Assembly (NCBI GenBank): GCA_016932895.1
Contig: JAFGCA010000139.1
Span: forward strand, 1 to 19,293
Reading direction: 5' to 3'
From: Sedimentisphaerales bacterium
GTDB taxonomy: Bacteria > Planctomycetota > Phycisphaerae > Sedimentisphaerales > SG8-4
DNA length: 19,293 nt
Shown: positions 1 to 8,010 of the stretch, piece by piece
Numbering within the stretch: position 1 is the stretch's first letter
How the letters are laid out: the number at the start of each line of letters is the position of its first letter
Made by a program: the position numbers and the translations under genes
The notes under the pieces: model-generated
Told to the model about the DNA's origin: nothing
Seen by the model: the letters and a program-made list of their open reading frames with translations, nothing else
Databases searched by the model: none

Positions 1-866
1 CGTTTACCGTCGCGGCGGAGCTGTTCCAACGAGCCAATGAGATCGTTGGGTTCGATCTGCAAAAGGTCTGCTTCGAGGGGCCGGTGGAGCGGCTCAACAG
101 CACGACGATGTCCCAACCGGCTATATTTGTTACTTCTGCCGCCCTGCTGGAGGTCCTGCGAGCCACGCCGGCGACCCGGAATATCACGCCCGACGTGACG
201 GCGGGTCTCAGCCTGGGTGAGTACACGGCTCTTTATGCCGCCGGCGCCATCGGTTTCGAGGATGGATTGCGGCTAGTCAAAAAACGCGGAGAGGCGATGC
301 AGGCGGCCGCCGATGCGACCGAAGGGACGATGGTCAGCATTCTGGGCCTGGACGAAGACAAAGTCCGGCAGCTTTGCGAGCAGGCCCGCGAAGACGAGGT
401 GCTGGAACCGGTCAATTTCAACTGTCCGGGCCAGATCGTGGTTAGCGGCTCGCTCGGCGCCTGTGAACGGGCCGAGCGCCTTGCTCCGACGTACGGTGCA
501 ATCAAGGCCATACGCTTGGAGGTGGCCGGGGCGTTTCACACAGACATGATGGCCGGGGCCGCCCAGACCCTCAAACAGACCCTGCTCCAAACGCAGATCT
601 CGCCACCGGAATCCGTTCGGACGATAGCCAACATCACGGCGGACTATTACAGCAGCACCGAGGGTGTCGTCGAAGGCTTGACCCGGCAGCTTACCAGCGC
701 CATCCTTTGGCAGAAATGCATGGAACGGCTGCTGGCCGACGGCGTCGAGGAATTCTACGAGATCGGTCCCGGCAGGGTCCTTACCGGGCTGATGAAGCGC
801 ATCAGCAGAAGGACGAAAGTGGTCAATATCAGCGATGTGAGTTCCCTGGCGGCCCTGACCGGCTGA
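1..866 (+). CDS. fabD: Malonyl-CoA:ACP transacylase FabD (5' partial)
   Basis: FabD moves the malonyl group from CoA to acyl carrier protein, the entry step of type II fatty-acid synthesis in the cytoplasm. The reading frame is open from base 3, so the start lies outside the window. About 287 residues are visible against roughly 310 for the family, so only about 25 N-terminal residues (with the GQGAQ loop) are missing. The nucleophile-elbow motif GLSLGEY has its Ser codon at 210-212. The partner His is in GAFHTDM, codon 537-539. QIVVSG and the C-terminal EIGPGRVLTGL motif are also typical. It is followed after 54 nt by fabG, then acpP and fabF, the standard fab order. The internal GTG at 84 and ATG at 108 are not true starts because conserved FabD sequence continues upstream of them. 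Confidence 0.95.
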   Translation, partial: FTVAAELFQRANEIVGFDLQKVCFEGPVERLNSTTMSQPAIFVTSAALLEVLRATPATRNITPDVTAGLSLGEYTALYAAGAIGFEDGLRLVKKRGEAMQAAADATEGTMVSILGLDEDKVRQLCEQAREDEVLEPVNFNCPGQIVVSGSLGACERAERLAPTYGAIKAIRLEVAGAFHTDMMAGAAQTLKQTLLQTQISPPESVRTIANITADYYSSTEGVVEGLTRQLTSAILWQKCMERLLADGVEEFYEIGPGRVLTGLMKRISRRTKVVNISDVSSLAALTG

Positions 867-920
867 TTGCACGGATTCGCACCGCTCGGCAATGACATGG
901 GTTCGAGTTGGAGATAGAGG

Positions 921-1658
921 ATGGCAGAGAAACGACTTGCCGTAGTGACCGGCGCCGCCCGCGGGATCGGACGGGCGATTGTCTTCGAGCTGCTCAAGCA
1001 GGGCCGGATCGTGGCCGCGATCGACATCATCGAGGATCAGCTCAAAGACCTGGAACGAGTCGTCAAAGAGGCTGGTTTCGAGGTGCTGACGCGCCGCGTG
1101 GACATCACCCAGACGGACAAGCTCACCGAGGTGCTGGAGTCGCTGGCCTCAGAATACAACGGCATCGGGGTACTCGTCAACAACGCCGGGATCACCCGCG
1201 ACAAGTTCATGATTCAGATGGATGACGAGGATTTTGACAAGGTGATCAGCGTAAATCTGCGTGCCGCGTTCGTCGCCACGCGGGTGGCCGCCCGATCGAT
1301 GCTCCGCAACAAATTCGGCCGAATCGTCAATATCAGCTCCGTCGCCGGAGTCATGGGCCAGGCCGGCTCGGCCAACTACGCCGCCAGCAAGGCCGGACTC
1401 ATCGGCATGACCAAGTCGATCGCCCGCGAAATCGGCAAAAAGAACGTCACCGCCAACTGTATCGCACCGGGCTTCATTCAGACCGATATGACGGCGGTGC
1501 TCTCCGACATGGTGAAAAAAGCCGCCAAGGACGTCATTCCGGTCAAACGCTTCGGCGCACCCGAGGACGTCGCCCGGGCCGTGGCCTTCCTCGCCGGCGA
1601 CGATGCCGGGTACATCACCGGACAGGTTCTCTGCGTCGACGGCGGCATGGCTATGTAA
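921..1658 (+). CDS. fabG: 3-oxoacyl-ACP reductase FabG
   Basis: This short-chain dehydrogenase/reductase reduces 3-oxoacyl-ACP to 3-hydroxyacyl-ACP in fatty-acid elongation. It has 245 aa, the usual FabG length. The dinucleotide-binding motif TGAARGIG is at residues 10-17 and NNAG at 87-90. The catalytic tetrad reads N112, S140, Y153 and K157 (YAASK). The C-terminal ITGQVLCVDGGMAM is characteristic of FabG. The ATG follows a purine-rich AGAGG-containing stretch. An Asp (D35) sits at the end of the second beta strand. In classical SDRs that residue usually favours NADH over NADPH, whereas typical FabG uses NADPH. R14 in the glycine motif points the other way, so cofactor preference is uncertain. 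Its place between fabD and acpP supports the FabG role over a generic SDR. Confidence 0.95.
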   Translation: MAEKRLAVVTGAARGIGRAIVFELLKQGRIVAAIDIIEDQLKDLERVVKEAGFEVLTRRVDITQTDKLTEVLESLASEYNGIGVLVNNAGITRDKFMIQMDDEDFDKVISVNLRAAFVATRVAARSMLRNKFGRIVNISSVAGVMGQAGSANYAASKAGLIGMTKSIAREIGKKNVTANCIAPGFIQTDMTAVLSDMVKKAAKDVIPVKRFGAPEDVARAVAFLAGDDAGYITGQVLCVDGGMAM

Positions 1659-1675
1659 AAAAAATCAGAAAATGT

Positions 1676-1704
1676 TTGTGCTGGCCCCCTTCACTGGGTA
1701 ATAT
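1676..1704 (+). promoter_or_regulatory. Possible sigma-70-type promoter ahead of acpP
   Basis: In the 148-nt fabG-acpP gap, TTGTGC (1676-1681) and TAATAT (1699-1704) are 17 nt apart. The match is partial (3/6 and 4/6). The gap is much longer than expected for simple co-transcription, and acpP is usually expressed at high level, so a dedicated promoter is plausible. This is inference from sequence only. Confidence 0.3.
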
Positions 1705-1806
1705 ACCGGCCGAAATCGGGAGGGTGGCGGCGGTGTACGTATGCCCCGGCAGAGGCAGTGAAAGATCTTAGCAGAATAATCCGACTGAATTAGGGAGGAT
1801 GAACAA

Positions 1807-2085
1807 GTGAGTGTCGATGAGGTAGATGTCCAAGCGATCCAGAATAAGGTGATCGAGATCATCAGCGAGCAAATGGGCGTTGATAAATCCGAAATCAGCC
1901 GCGAAACTTCTTTTATCAACGACCTGAATGCCGACTCTTTGGATACCGTGGAATTGGTCATGGAATTTGAAGACGAATTTGACATGAGCATTCCCGATGA
2001 AGAAGCCGAGAAGATCCAAACCGTCGGCGCCGCCATTGAGTACATTGTCAATATAGCCCAATCCAAGAAAAAAGAGAGCACGTAA
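1807..2085 (+). CDS. acpP: Acyl carrier protein
   Basis: This small acidic carrier holds growing acyl chains on a 4'-phosphopantetheine arm. It has 92 aa; the attachment Ser44 lies in the canonical [12 protein letters not shown] motif, followed by the acidic helix [22 protein letters not shown] start at 1807 is chosen because AGGGAGG (1792-1798) lies 8 nt upstream. The nearby ATG at 1799 touches the Shine-Dalgarno and reads only three codons to a stop. The protein is about 14 residues longer than E. coli AcpP, from a short N-terminal extension and a charged tail ending KKKEST. The gene is visibly less GC-rich than its neighbours, as is common for acpP. fabF starts 7 nt after the stop, so the two are almost certainly co-transcribed. 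Confidence 0.96.
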   Translation: MSVDEVDVQAIQNKVIEIISEQMGVDKSEISRETSFINDLNADSLDTVELVMEFEDEFDMSIPDEEAEKIQTVGAAIEYIVNIAQSKKKEST

Positions 2086-2092
2086 ACTCATC

Positions 2093-3337
2093 ATGGATAG
2101 ACGGCGAGTTGTGATTACGGGCCTGGGGTGTGTTACTGCGCTGTCCGAGTCCGTTAGTGAACTGTTTACTGCGCTGTGCGAGGGCCGCAGTGGTGTTTCC
2201 ACCATCGAGTCGTTCGACACCAGTGCGTTCCCGGTCCGTTTTGCCGGCGAGATCAAGCGCTTCGACGTAACCAAGTACATCGACAAGCGTGAGGCCCGGC
2301 GGATGGACCGGTTCACCCAGTTTGCCCTGGCCGGCGCCATGCAGGCCGTGGACGACAGCGGACTCGATTTTGCCGGCGAAGACCCCTATCGCGTCGGCGT
2401 GATCGTGGGCACCGGCATCGGCGGGATCAAGGAGATCGAGGAACAGCACGTCCGCCTGCTGGAGAAAGGCCCGAGCAAGGTCTCGCCCTTCTGCGTGCCG
2501 CGTCTGATGGCCAATGCGGCCAGCGGCAATATCGCCATCCGGTGGGGCCTTCGCGGTCCGTGCTTCGCCGTGATCAGCGCGTGCGCCTCGGGCAACCACA
2601 CCATCGGAGAGGCGTTCTGGAACATCGCCAGCGGACGCAGCGACATCGTCATCACGGGCGGTTCGGAAGCGGCGGTGACCCCCATCGGACTGGGTTCTTT
2701 CTGTGCGGCCCGGTCGCTGAGCCTGCGCAACGACGATCCGCCGGCGGCATCCCGCCCGTTCGACCGGGACCGCGACGGGTTCGTCCTCTCCGAAGGCGCC
2801 GGCATGCTCATCCTTGAGGACTACGAGCACGCGACCAAGCGCAAGGCCCGCATTTACGCCGAGCTGCTCGGCTACGCCGCCACCGATGACGGCCACCATA
2901 TCACCGCTCCCCTGCCGAACGGCGAGGGCGCGGCGATGGCCATGAAGCTGGCGCTGGCGGATGCCAAACTCAACCGTGAAGACGTCGACTATATCAACGC
3001 CCACGGCACGAGCACCGAGCTCAACGACATCGGCGAGAGCAAGGCGATCCGGACCGTGTTTGGCGAGCACGCCTACCAGATCCCGATCAGCTCCACCAAG
3101 GGCTGCCTGGGACACATGCTCGGGGCGACGGCCGCTGTGGAGCTCATCATGGCGATCAAGACCATCAACGAATCGGTCATACCACCGACGATCAACCTGG
3201 AGAATCAGGACGAGCGGTGCGATCTCAAGATGGACTACGTGCCGTTGCGGGCGCGCGAGGCGAAGGTGGACGTCGCCATCAGCAATTCGTTTGGTTTCGG
3301 GGGCCACAACGCCTGCCTGGTCGTGGGGCGCTTCTGA
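2093..3337 (+). CDS. fabF: 3-oxoacyl-ACP synthase II (KAS II)
   Basis: FabF condenses malonyl-ACP with acyl-ACP to elongate fatty acids. It has 414 aa, the usual length. The thiolase-fold catalytic triad is complete: Cys164 in SACASGNH, His304 in NAHGTSTELND and His341 in TKGCLGHMLGATAAVE. The C-terminal NSFGFGGHNACLV loop is the KAS I/II gating signature. The Cys-His-His triad rules out KAS III (Cys-His-Asn) and chain-length factors (Cys replaced by Gln). It starts 7 nt after acpP, with a purine-rich stretch at the acpP 3' end as the likely ribosome-binding region. The N-terminus MDRRRVVITGLGCVT matches the family start. Confidence 0.96.
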   Translation: MDRRRVVITGLGCVTALSESVSELFTALCEGRSGVSTIESFDTSAFPVRFAGEIKRFDVTKYIDKREARRMDRFTQFALAGAMQAVDDSGLDFAGEDPYRVGVIVGTGIGGIKEIEEQHVRLLEKGPSKVSPFCVPRLMANAASGNIAIRWGLRGPCFAVISACASGNHTIGEAFWNIASGRSDIVITGGSEAAVTPIGLGSFCAARSLSLRNDDPPAASRPFDRDRDGFVLSEGAGMLILEDYEHATKRKARIYAELLGYAATDDGHHITAPLPNGEGAAMAMKLALADAKLNREDVDYINAHGTSTELNDIGESKAIRTVFGEHAYQIPISSTKGCLGHMLGATAAVELIMAIKTINESVIPPTINLENQDERCDLKMDYVPLRAREAKVDVAISNSFGFGGHNACLVVGRF

Positions 3338-3486
3338 GCCGGCCCGTCACAATGCGAACGTTCCCCGCCTGGACGAAAGTTGCGCCCGTCGTGTTTCCCC
3401 CGGAAGGGACCTCGTGTGCCGCCGACCGCACGGGCGATCTGATGTTTTTGACTCAGAGTGCATAAGACAGGGCGCAAAGAGGCACA

Positions 3487-4452
3487 ATGGCTTTGCCACT
3501 ACTACTTCTGCTCGGCGGATTGCTCCTGCTCTGGAAAGGCGCCGATATCCTGGTCGGCGGCGCCGTCGGGTTGGCTGAGCGTCTGGGCGTCAGCCATCTC
3601 GTCGTCGGCCTGACGGTGGTGGCGATGGGCACCTCGGCGCCGGAAGCGGCGGCCAGCATCGCCGCCGTCCTGCCCGGCCGAGGCGACATTGCCATCGGAA
3701 ACGTCTACGGCTCGAACATCGCCAATCTGGCTCTGGTCGGCGGGTTCGTCGCACTGCTTCGTCCCCTCAAAATCCAGGCCCGGACCCTGCGGCGTGAGGT
3801 GCCGGCCATGCTGGCCGTCGCATTGTTCCTGTGGCCCCTGCTGCGCAATTCCCAGGTATCCCGGCCCGAAGGAGTCCTGCTGCTGGTCGTGTTCGCGGCG
3901 CTGATGATCTACACCATCCGCACCGCGCGGACCAACGGCGTCAACGCCGCCGCACCCCAGCCCGAGCGGCCCCCGGCATACGCCCACACGATCGCCCATG
4001 ACATCGTCTTCGTAGTCCTGGGACTGCTGGGATTGTCGGTGGGAGCCCGCATGGCGGTCTACGGGGCCGCCGAGATCGGCACCGCCATCGGCTTGAGCGA
4101 CGCGGTCATCGGCTCGACCATCATGGCGGTGGGAACCTCCCTGCCCGAGATGGTCACCTGCGTGATCGCCGCAGCGAAGGGACATCACGACATTTCCGTC
4201 GGCAACCTCGTGGGGTCGAACATCTTCAACACCCTTCTGGTTACGGGAGCGGCCGGCGTGGTGCGACCCTATACCGTGGGCGCGCGATTCGCCGGGGGAG
4301 CAGACTTCTGGATCATGATCGCGGTCAGTGCGGGTTTTGCCGGTGCGGCGATCCTCGGCGGGCGTAAGATCAATCGCATCGGCGGCGTCGCCCTGCTGGC
4401 CACGTACGCCGCCTACCTGGTCTATCTGCTGGGTTTCACGCGGACGGCCTGA
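3487..4452 (+). CDS. Calcium/sodium antiporter (CaCA family, YrbG-like)
   Basis: This is an inner-membrane cation antiporter of the Ca2+/cation (CaCA) superfamily, exchanging Ca2+ for Na+ or H+. It has 321 aa and is hydrophobic throughout, with about ten probable membrane segments in two inverted halves. The two alpha repeats that form the ion site are clear: GTSAPE at 48-53 followed by GNVYGSNIANL, and GTSLPE at 216-221 followed by GNLVGSNIFNTL. A short polar loop around residues 145-165 separates the halves. AAAGAGG (3476-3482) lies 4 nt before the ATG. It is 149 nt downstream of fabF on the same strand and probably not part of the fab operon. It converges on the next gene with only 25 nt between stops. 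Substrate (Ca2+ versus another cation) cannot be told from sequence alone. Confidence 0.9.
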   Translation: MALPLLLLLGGLLLLWKGADILVGGAVGLAERLGVSHLVVGLTVVAMGTSAPEAAASIAAVLPGRGDIAIGNVYGSNIANLALVGGFVALLRPLKIQARTLRREVPAMLAVALFLWPLLRNSQVSRPEGVLLLVVFAALMIYTIRTARTNGVNAAAPQPERPPAYAHTIAHDIVFVVLGLLGLSVGARMAVYGAAEIGTAIGLSDAVIGSTIMAVGTSLPEMVTCVIAAAKGHHDISVGNLVGSNIFNTLLVTGAAGVVRPYTVGARFAGGADFWIMIAVSAGFAGAAILGGRKINRIGGVALLATYAAYLVYLLGFTRTA

Positions 4453-4477
4453 TCGCCCCGTTTGGCAGCGGCCTTGC

Positions 4478-6076
4478 TCACGGCTGGAGCATCATCGCGT
4501 CGGCGAAGAACTCCGCGAATTTCGTCTCGTGGGCGATCTCCACGTACTCGATCCGCTGCACCAGGGCGGAGACGCGTGTGCGGTATTCCCGTCCGATCAG
4601 GAGCATCTGGGCCCCCGAAGCGGCCGCATTGCCGACGAAATGGATGCGTTCGAGCGGCACGTTGGGAAGCAGCCCGATGCGAACGGCGCTACGCGGCCGA
4701 ATGTAGTTGCCGAACGCTCCAGCCAGCAGAACCCTGTCGATATCCGCCGCGGACAGCTCAAGTTTCGCCAGCAGGATGCGAATCCCGGCCCCGATGGCAC
4801 CCTTGGCAAGCTGCACCTCGCGAATGTCCTTTTGGGTCAGACTGACGCTGGGACGCGACGTCCGCGTGTCGAATGCCAGACAGAAGGCGGGCTGGCCGTC
4901 ACTTTCGATCATGCGCGACAGAAGCGCCCGCGACACGTGCCCTTCCAGGGCTTGGCGGTCTTCAAAGCGTCCCGTCGCGTTAATGACCCCCAACTCGCAC
5001 AGCACCGCGACGGCGTCAATCAAGCCGCTGCCGCAAATCGACCGAGGTTCCGTATCCCCGATCACATCGACGACGATGTCGCCATCCTCGACGACCACGG
5101 CCTCGATGGCCCCGTCGGCGGCCCTGCCGCCCTGCCGGATGCGAGCCCCTTCCAGGGCCGGCCCCGCGGCACAACTGGCCGCACAGAGACGCTCCGGCGT
5201 CCCTAAGACCAGCTCGCCATTCGTGCCGATGTCCACCAGCAGCGTCGTGTCGGTAATGGAATCCATATCGACCGCGAGCGCCGCGGCCGTCGTATCGGCG
5301 CCCACGAAACCGGCGATGTTCTCCACGCAGTGGACGTTGCCCGCCGGATTCATACGCAGGCCCATGTCGCGAGGGGATAGATCGTGCGGTTCCACCGAAT
5401 GAGCCCGGTACGGGGCCCGGCCGAGCTGCTCCACCGGGAATTGCAGGAAAAGATGGTTCATCGTCGTGTTTCCGACGATACACGCTTCGTACAGGGCCGA
5501 GGCAGCGACGTTCTCGCGTTTGCAGAGCTTCCCGGCCAGCTCGTTGATGCAGGCGATGACGACGTCGTGCAATTCCGCCATCCCTTCGGGAGATTGGGCG
5601 TGGTTGATGCGGCTGACCACGTCATCTCCGAAACGCGTCTGCGGATTCAGGGCGGCCTCCGTCGCCAGCGTCCGTCCGTCGGCCATGTCAACCAGCCGGA
5701 CCACCACCGTCGTGGTCCCGATGTCCACCGCCAGTCCCAATATCGGCTCGGAACCGGCCTGCGAACGGTATTTCTCCACAACGTCCGCCTGGGCCTGCAG
5801 GGCACGGTCCACGCCCTCTACCAGGATCTTGTGCTCGTAGAATCGCGACTCCGGCGGAACGCTCACTACCAGATCGCTCTGTACGCGATACTGGCAGGCG
5901 CGAACCTCCTGCCCGGAGGGTCCCAGGCGAAGCGCGCACTTGCCACAGGTCCCCTTGCCGCCGCAGGGCGTGGTCAGAATGATGCCGGCTTGGCTTGCGG
6001 CCTCAAGCAGCGTGGCGCCCTGATGGATCGATACCTCCACCCCATCGGGCTCGAAAACTACGTGAAAATGGTGCAT
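4478..6076 (-). CDS. 2Fe-2S ferredoxin / ASKHA-domain protein, RACo-type corrinoid activator family
   Basis: From the ATG at 6076 this encodes 532 aa. The N-terminal ferredoxin domain has a 2Fe-2S ligand set C38, C44, C47 and C61 in CGGKGTCGKC...RACQYRV. The rest is an ASKHA ATPase-type fold with VDIGTTT (118-123), VDIGTNGE (281-288) and AGAFGNYI (452-459). This architecture is that of RACo/RamA-like reductive activators, which use ATP to reduce the cobalt of corrinoid proteins; the family is also called DUF4445. No corrinoid protein or methyltransferase is in the window, so the partner is unknown. Known RACo proteins are longer (about 630 aa); this one lacks much of the linker. An in-frame TTG at 6121 would add 15 residues, but the conserved beta strand begins at HHFHVVFEPDG, so the ATG is preferred. 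No clear Shine-Dalgarno is seen. Confidence 0.85.
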   Translation of the reverse strand: MHHFHVVFEPDGVEVSIHQGATLLEAASQAGIILTTPCGGKGTCGKCALRLGPSGQEVRACQYRVQSDLVVSVPPESRFYEHKILVEGVDRALQAQADVVEKYRSQAGSEPILGLAVDIGTTTVVVRLVDMADGRTLATEAALNPQTRFGDDVVSRINHAQSPEGMAELHDVVIACINELAGKLCKRENVAASALYEACIVGNTTMNHLFLQFPVEQLGRAPYRAHSVEPHDLSPRDMGLRMNPAGNVHCVENIAGFVGADTTAAALAVDMDSITDTTLLVDIGTNGELVLGTPERLCAASCAAGPALEGARIRQGGRAADGAIEAVVVEDGDIVVDVIGDTEPRSICGSGLIDAVAVLCELGVINATGRFEDRQALEGHVSRALLSRMIESDGQPAFCLAFDTRTSRPSVSLTQKDIREVQLAKGAIGAGIRILLAKLELSAADIDRVLLAGAFGNYIRPRSAVRIGLLPNVPLERIHFVGNAAASGAQMLLIGREYRTRVSALVQRIEYVEIAHETKFAEFFADAMMLQP

Positions 6077-6275
6077 GTATATCGGCGGGCATCCGGCGCC
6101 GCAGGCCACCGTCCGGCACAAGAAAAGGGCTCAATGAGCCAAAAGGTGGGAAAGGGACGCCGCTTAGCTGATCTTATGCCTGATTTTCCAGCGCGTGCGT
6201 CTCTTCTTACTGCCTATTTTCCTTCTGCGTCTTGGCTTGCTCATTCATTCCTCCAACAAAACCGTAAAATCGTGG

Positions 6276-6304
6276 TTACAAATGGCTGCTGACTCGTGTA
6301 CTAT
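6276..6304 (+). promoter_or_regulatory. Probable sigma-70-type promoter for the Cys-rich small protein gene
   Basis: TTACAA (6276-6281) and TACTAT (6299-6304) are separated by exactly 17 nt. A TG directly precedes the -10 box, and AT-rich sequence follows it. It would give a leader of about 150 nt before the ATG at 6463, containing the hairpin at 6422-6441. Assignment is from consensus matching only. Confidence 0.45.
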
Positions 6305-6421
6305 AGTTTAGCACAGCGGAAACGCTCCTGTAAAGGGAGAAAAACGCAATTGTTGCGACGCCGTTCGCATCGCACGACGCGGGCGTTGTCGGCGTACGTG
6401 TACACAGCGCAGGAATGCAGG

Positions 6422-6441
6422 GGCATCCTCTCGGGGATGCC
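6422..6441 (+). promoter_or_regulatory. Leader hairpin
   Basis: GGCATCC (6422-6428) and GGATGCC (6435-6441) form a perfect 7-bp stem with a 6-nt loop (TCTCGG). It ends 10 nt before the AGGG Shine-Dalgarno (6452-6455) of the next gene. It could influence translation or mRNA stability. It is not followed by a T-tract, so it is not a typical terminator. Confidence 0.4.
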
Positions 6442-6462
6442 GTTCGATATCAGGGTGCAGCG

Positions 6463-6768
6463 ATGATACAGTGTGAGAAGTGCGAGTTGTGTGAAATCGG
6501 CCCGGACGGGCGGAAAACGTTCAAATGTGATCCGTTCTCGAACATCAAAGAGCCTGAATGCATCGCGAAATGGCAGCTAATCCGCCTTGACATGCTGCTG
6601 GCAAGCTATCAGAGCATGCTCAAGTGGTACGGGAAGCTCGCCCCGCTGCAGGACAAACTCTTTAAGTACGTCCAGCGCGAGATCGACGACATCGAGGACT
6701 CCGAAAGCTGGAAGATCGATCCGGAGAGCCCGGAGGACGACCAGCAGGACGATTCGTGGCCGATCTGA
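6463..6768 (+). CDS. Small Cys-rich N-terminus protein of unknown function
   Basis: This is a 101-aa protein I do not recognise. The N-terminus carries C4, C7 and C10 (CEKCELC) followed by C22 and C33, a spacing that could bind zinc or an iron-sulfur cluster. Residues 35-75 are predicted helical with aromatic residues (MLKWYGKLAPLQDKLFKYV). The C-terminus is highly acidic (IDDIEDSESWKIDPESPEDDQQDD). No signal peptide or membrane segment is seen, so it is probably cytoplasmic. The ATG at 6463 is preferred because AGGG lies 7 nt upstream. The in-frame ATG at 6415 has its only purine-rich stretch directly adjacent to the start and would read through the hairpin. A 181-nt gap separates it from the sigma factor gene. 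The composition and clean start and stop support a real gene. Confidence 0.7.
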   Translation: MIQCEKCELCEIGPDGRKTFKCDPFSNIKEPECIAKWQLIRLDMLLASYQSMLKWYGKLAPLQDKLFKYVQREIDDIEDSESWKIDPESPEDDQQDDSWPI

Positions 6769-6949
6769 GGACCCGTCAGCGCCGCTTTGTCGCCGAACGG
6801 GCGTAGCAGAATCGGGAAGGCGGGAAATTTGCGCTGCCGACACGGGGGGAAGACCCCACCGGGACCGGCCCCGGCGTACCACCGGCGTTCCGGATTCCTG
6901 CAATAAACCCTTTCTCAACACCGTCTTGGATGTAGAGTAAACGCCGCAG

Positions 6950-7489
6950 ATGGCTGAGAGCGCCGAATTAGCCCGAATCGTCAAAGGCTGCAGATCGGGG
7001 GATGCCGAGGCCTTTGAGCAGATGGTTGACATGTACGCCGGCCGCTGCTACGGTTACTTTTATCGGCTAACGGGTGACAGAGACCTCAGTGACGAGTTGC
7101 TCAGCGAGCTGTTCATCAGGCTCGTTGAGAAGATCGGCTCGTACAAGGGTGGCGTGTTCGAAAGCTGGCTGTTTCGGATCGCCTCGAACATCTTTCACGA
7201 TCATCTGCGCGGCAAGAAGCGGCGTCAGAAGCTGTTCGACGCGCGACGGGCCCAGTTGCAGCGCGTGTCCGACGAACCCCGACGATCGGATGCCAGGGAT
7301 GACATGCTGGATCGGCTTCAAGTCCAGTTGACCCGCCTGGATGCGGACACGCGGGAGTTGATAATGCTGCGTTATTATTCGGAATTGAGCTTCAAAGAGA
7401 TCGCCGAGCTTCGCGGTGAGCCGATCGGCACGGCGTTGTCCCGGCTGCACCGGGGGCTCAAGAAACTGCGTGAGCTCGTGGAAGGGTAG
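6950..7489 (+). CDS. ECF-type RNA polymerase sigma factor
   Basis: This is a 179-aa two-domain sigma-70 family factor of the extracytoplasmic-function class. Region 2 spans about residues 18-90 (DAEAFEQMVDMYAGRCYGYFYRL...GVFESWLFRIASNIFHDHLRGKKRR). Region 4 spans about 122-177, with the helix-turn-helix ELSFKEIAELRGEPIGTALSRLHRGLKKLREL. Regions 1 and 3 are absent, as expected for ECF factors. The Shine-Dalgarno before the ATG is weak. Three nt separate its stop from the next start, and the next two genes are also tightly packed. This is the usual arrangement for a sigma factor with its membrane regulator and a target gene. The signal and the promoters it recognises are not evident from sequence. 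Confidence 0.92.
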   Translation: MAESAELARIVKGCRSGDAEAFEQMVDMYAGRCYGYFYRLTGDRDLSDELLSELFIRLVEKIGSYKGGVFESWLFRIASNIFHDHLRGKKRRQKLFDARRAQLQRVSDEPRRSDARDDMLDRLQVQLTRLDADTRELIMLRYYSELSFKEIAELRGEPIGTALSRLHRGLKKLRELVEG

Positions 7490-7492
7490 CCC

Positions 7493-8005
7493 ATGGGAAA
7501 TCGAAATCGAGAGGACTGGCAGGCTCTTTTCGGACGCTTCTTCGATACGGCCGGTGCCGACGCCGCCGCCGAGGACGTCCGGACGGGCGAGCGGCTTCTG
7601 GACGCCTTCCCCGCCCCGAAGCCGAGCGACGAGCTGATCGAGTATATCAACGCTCAGATGGTCGCTCGGCGGACGCGGAAGCGCAGGCTCGCGCATCTGT
7701 CTCGCGCCCTGACCGCGGTGGCCGCAGTGATCGTGGTCGCTGCCCTCGCACTGCTGGGCCACGGGCCCGCGCCGCGACACACAACGCACGTGAGCTACGC
7801 CTCGATCATCCCCGCGTCCGTGTGGGAAAGCGACGACGTCAACGCCGATGACGCCGACCTGATGTACTTTCACTCCGAGATACGCCGGATCGAAGCGCAG
7901 ATGGAGGCACTGGAATCCAGCGGCGATGACTTCGGGCCGGCCGAAGACGTGGAGGAAATCGAGATGGAACTGATGCAGATCGAGACCGAGTTTTGGAAAG
8001 GATAG
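7493..8005 (+). CDS. Single-pass membrane protein, candidate anti-sigma factor
   Basis: This 170-aa protein has a cytoplasmic N-terminal part (1-65), a basic stretch (RRTRKRRLAHLSR, about 59-71), one membrane helix at about 72-89 (ALTAVAAVIVVAALALLG) and an acidic periplasmic tail of about 80 residues. The tail contains a short coiled-coil-prone segment (YFHSEIRRIEAQMEALE). Topology and position directly behind an ECF sigma gene (3-nt gap, SD GAAGGG inside the sigma gene) suggest an anti-sigma factor. No zinc-binding HxxxCxxC anti-sigma motif is present, so this rests on context. It could instead be a membrane target of the sigma factor. The next gene starts 5 nt after its stop, with the SD inside this gene's last codons. 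Confidence 0.7.
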   Translation: MGNRNREDWQALFGRFFDTAGADAAAEDVRTGERLLDAFPAPKPSDELIEYINAQMVARRTRKRRLAHLSRALTAVAAVIVVAALALLGHGPAPRHTTHVSYASIIPASVWESDDVNADDADLMYFHSEIRRIEAQMEALESSGDDFGPAEDVEEIEMELMQIETEFWKG

Positions 8006-8010
8006 CCGCA

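Larger units (their letters stand above)
6077..6462. other. 386-nt divergent intergenic region
   Basis: This region separates the - strand RACo-type gene from the + strand Cys-rich gene. It holds a perfect 13-nt palindrome at 6128-6140 (GGCTCA, central A, TGAGCC), a probable + strand promoter at 6276-6304 and a leader hairpin at 6422-6441. No convincing coding sequence or RNA gene was seen in the rest. The stretch 6160-6300 is more AT-rich than its surroundings, as expected for a promoter region. Confidence 0.6.

Noticed and set aside
2048..3307. - strand frame of 419 aa opposite fabF
   Set aside because: FabF on the + strand has a complete catalytic triad. The antisense frame reflects codon bias.
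3400..3455. Possible terminator after fabF (GTGC...GCAC then a short T run)
   Set aside because: The stem is only 4 bp and the T run starts too far from it.
6845..6857. GGGG-AAGA-CCCC hairpin and a CCGGCGTWCC direct repeat upstream of the sigma gene
   Set aside because: The stem is short in a GC-rich context, with no T-tract or clear promoter spacing. I could not support a terminator or an autoregulated ECF promoter.
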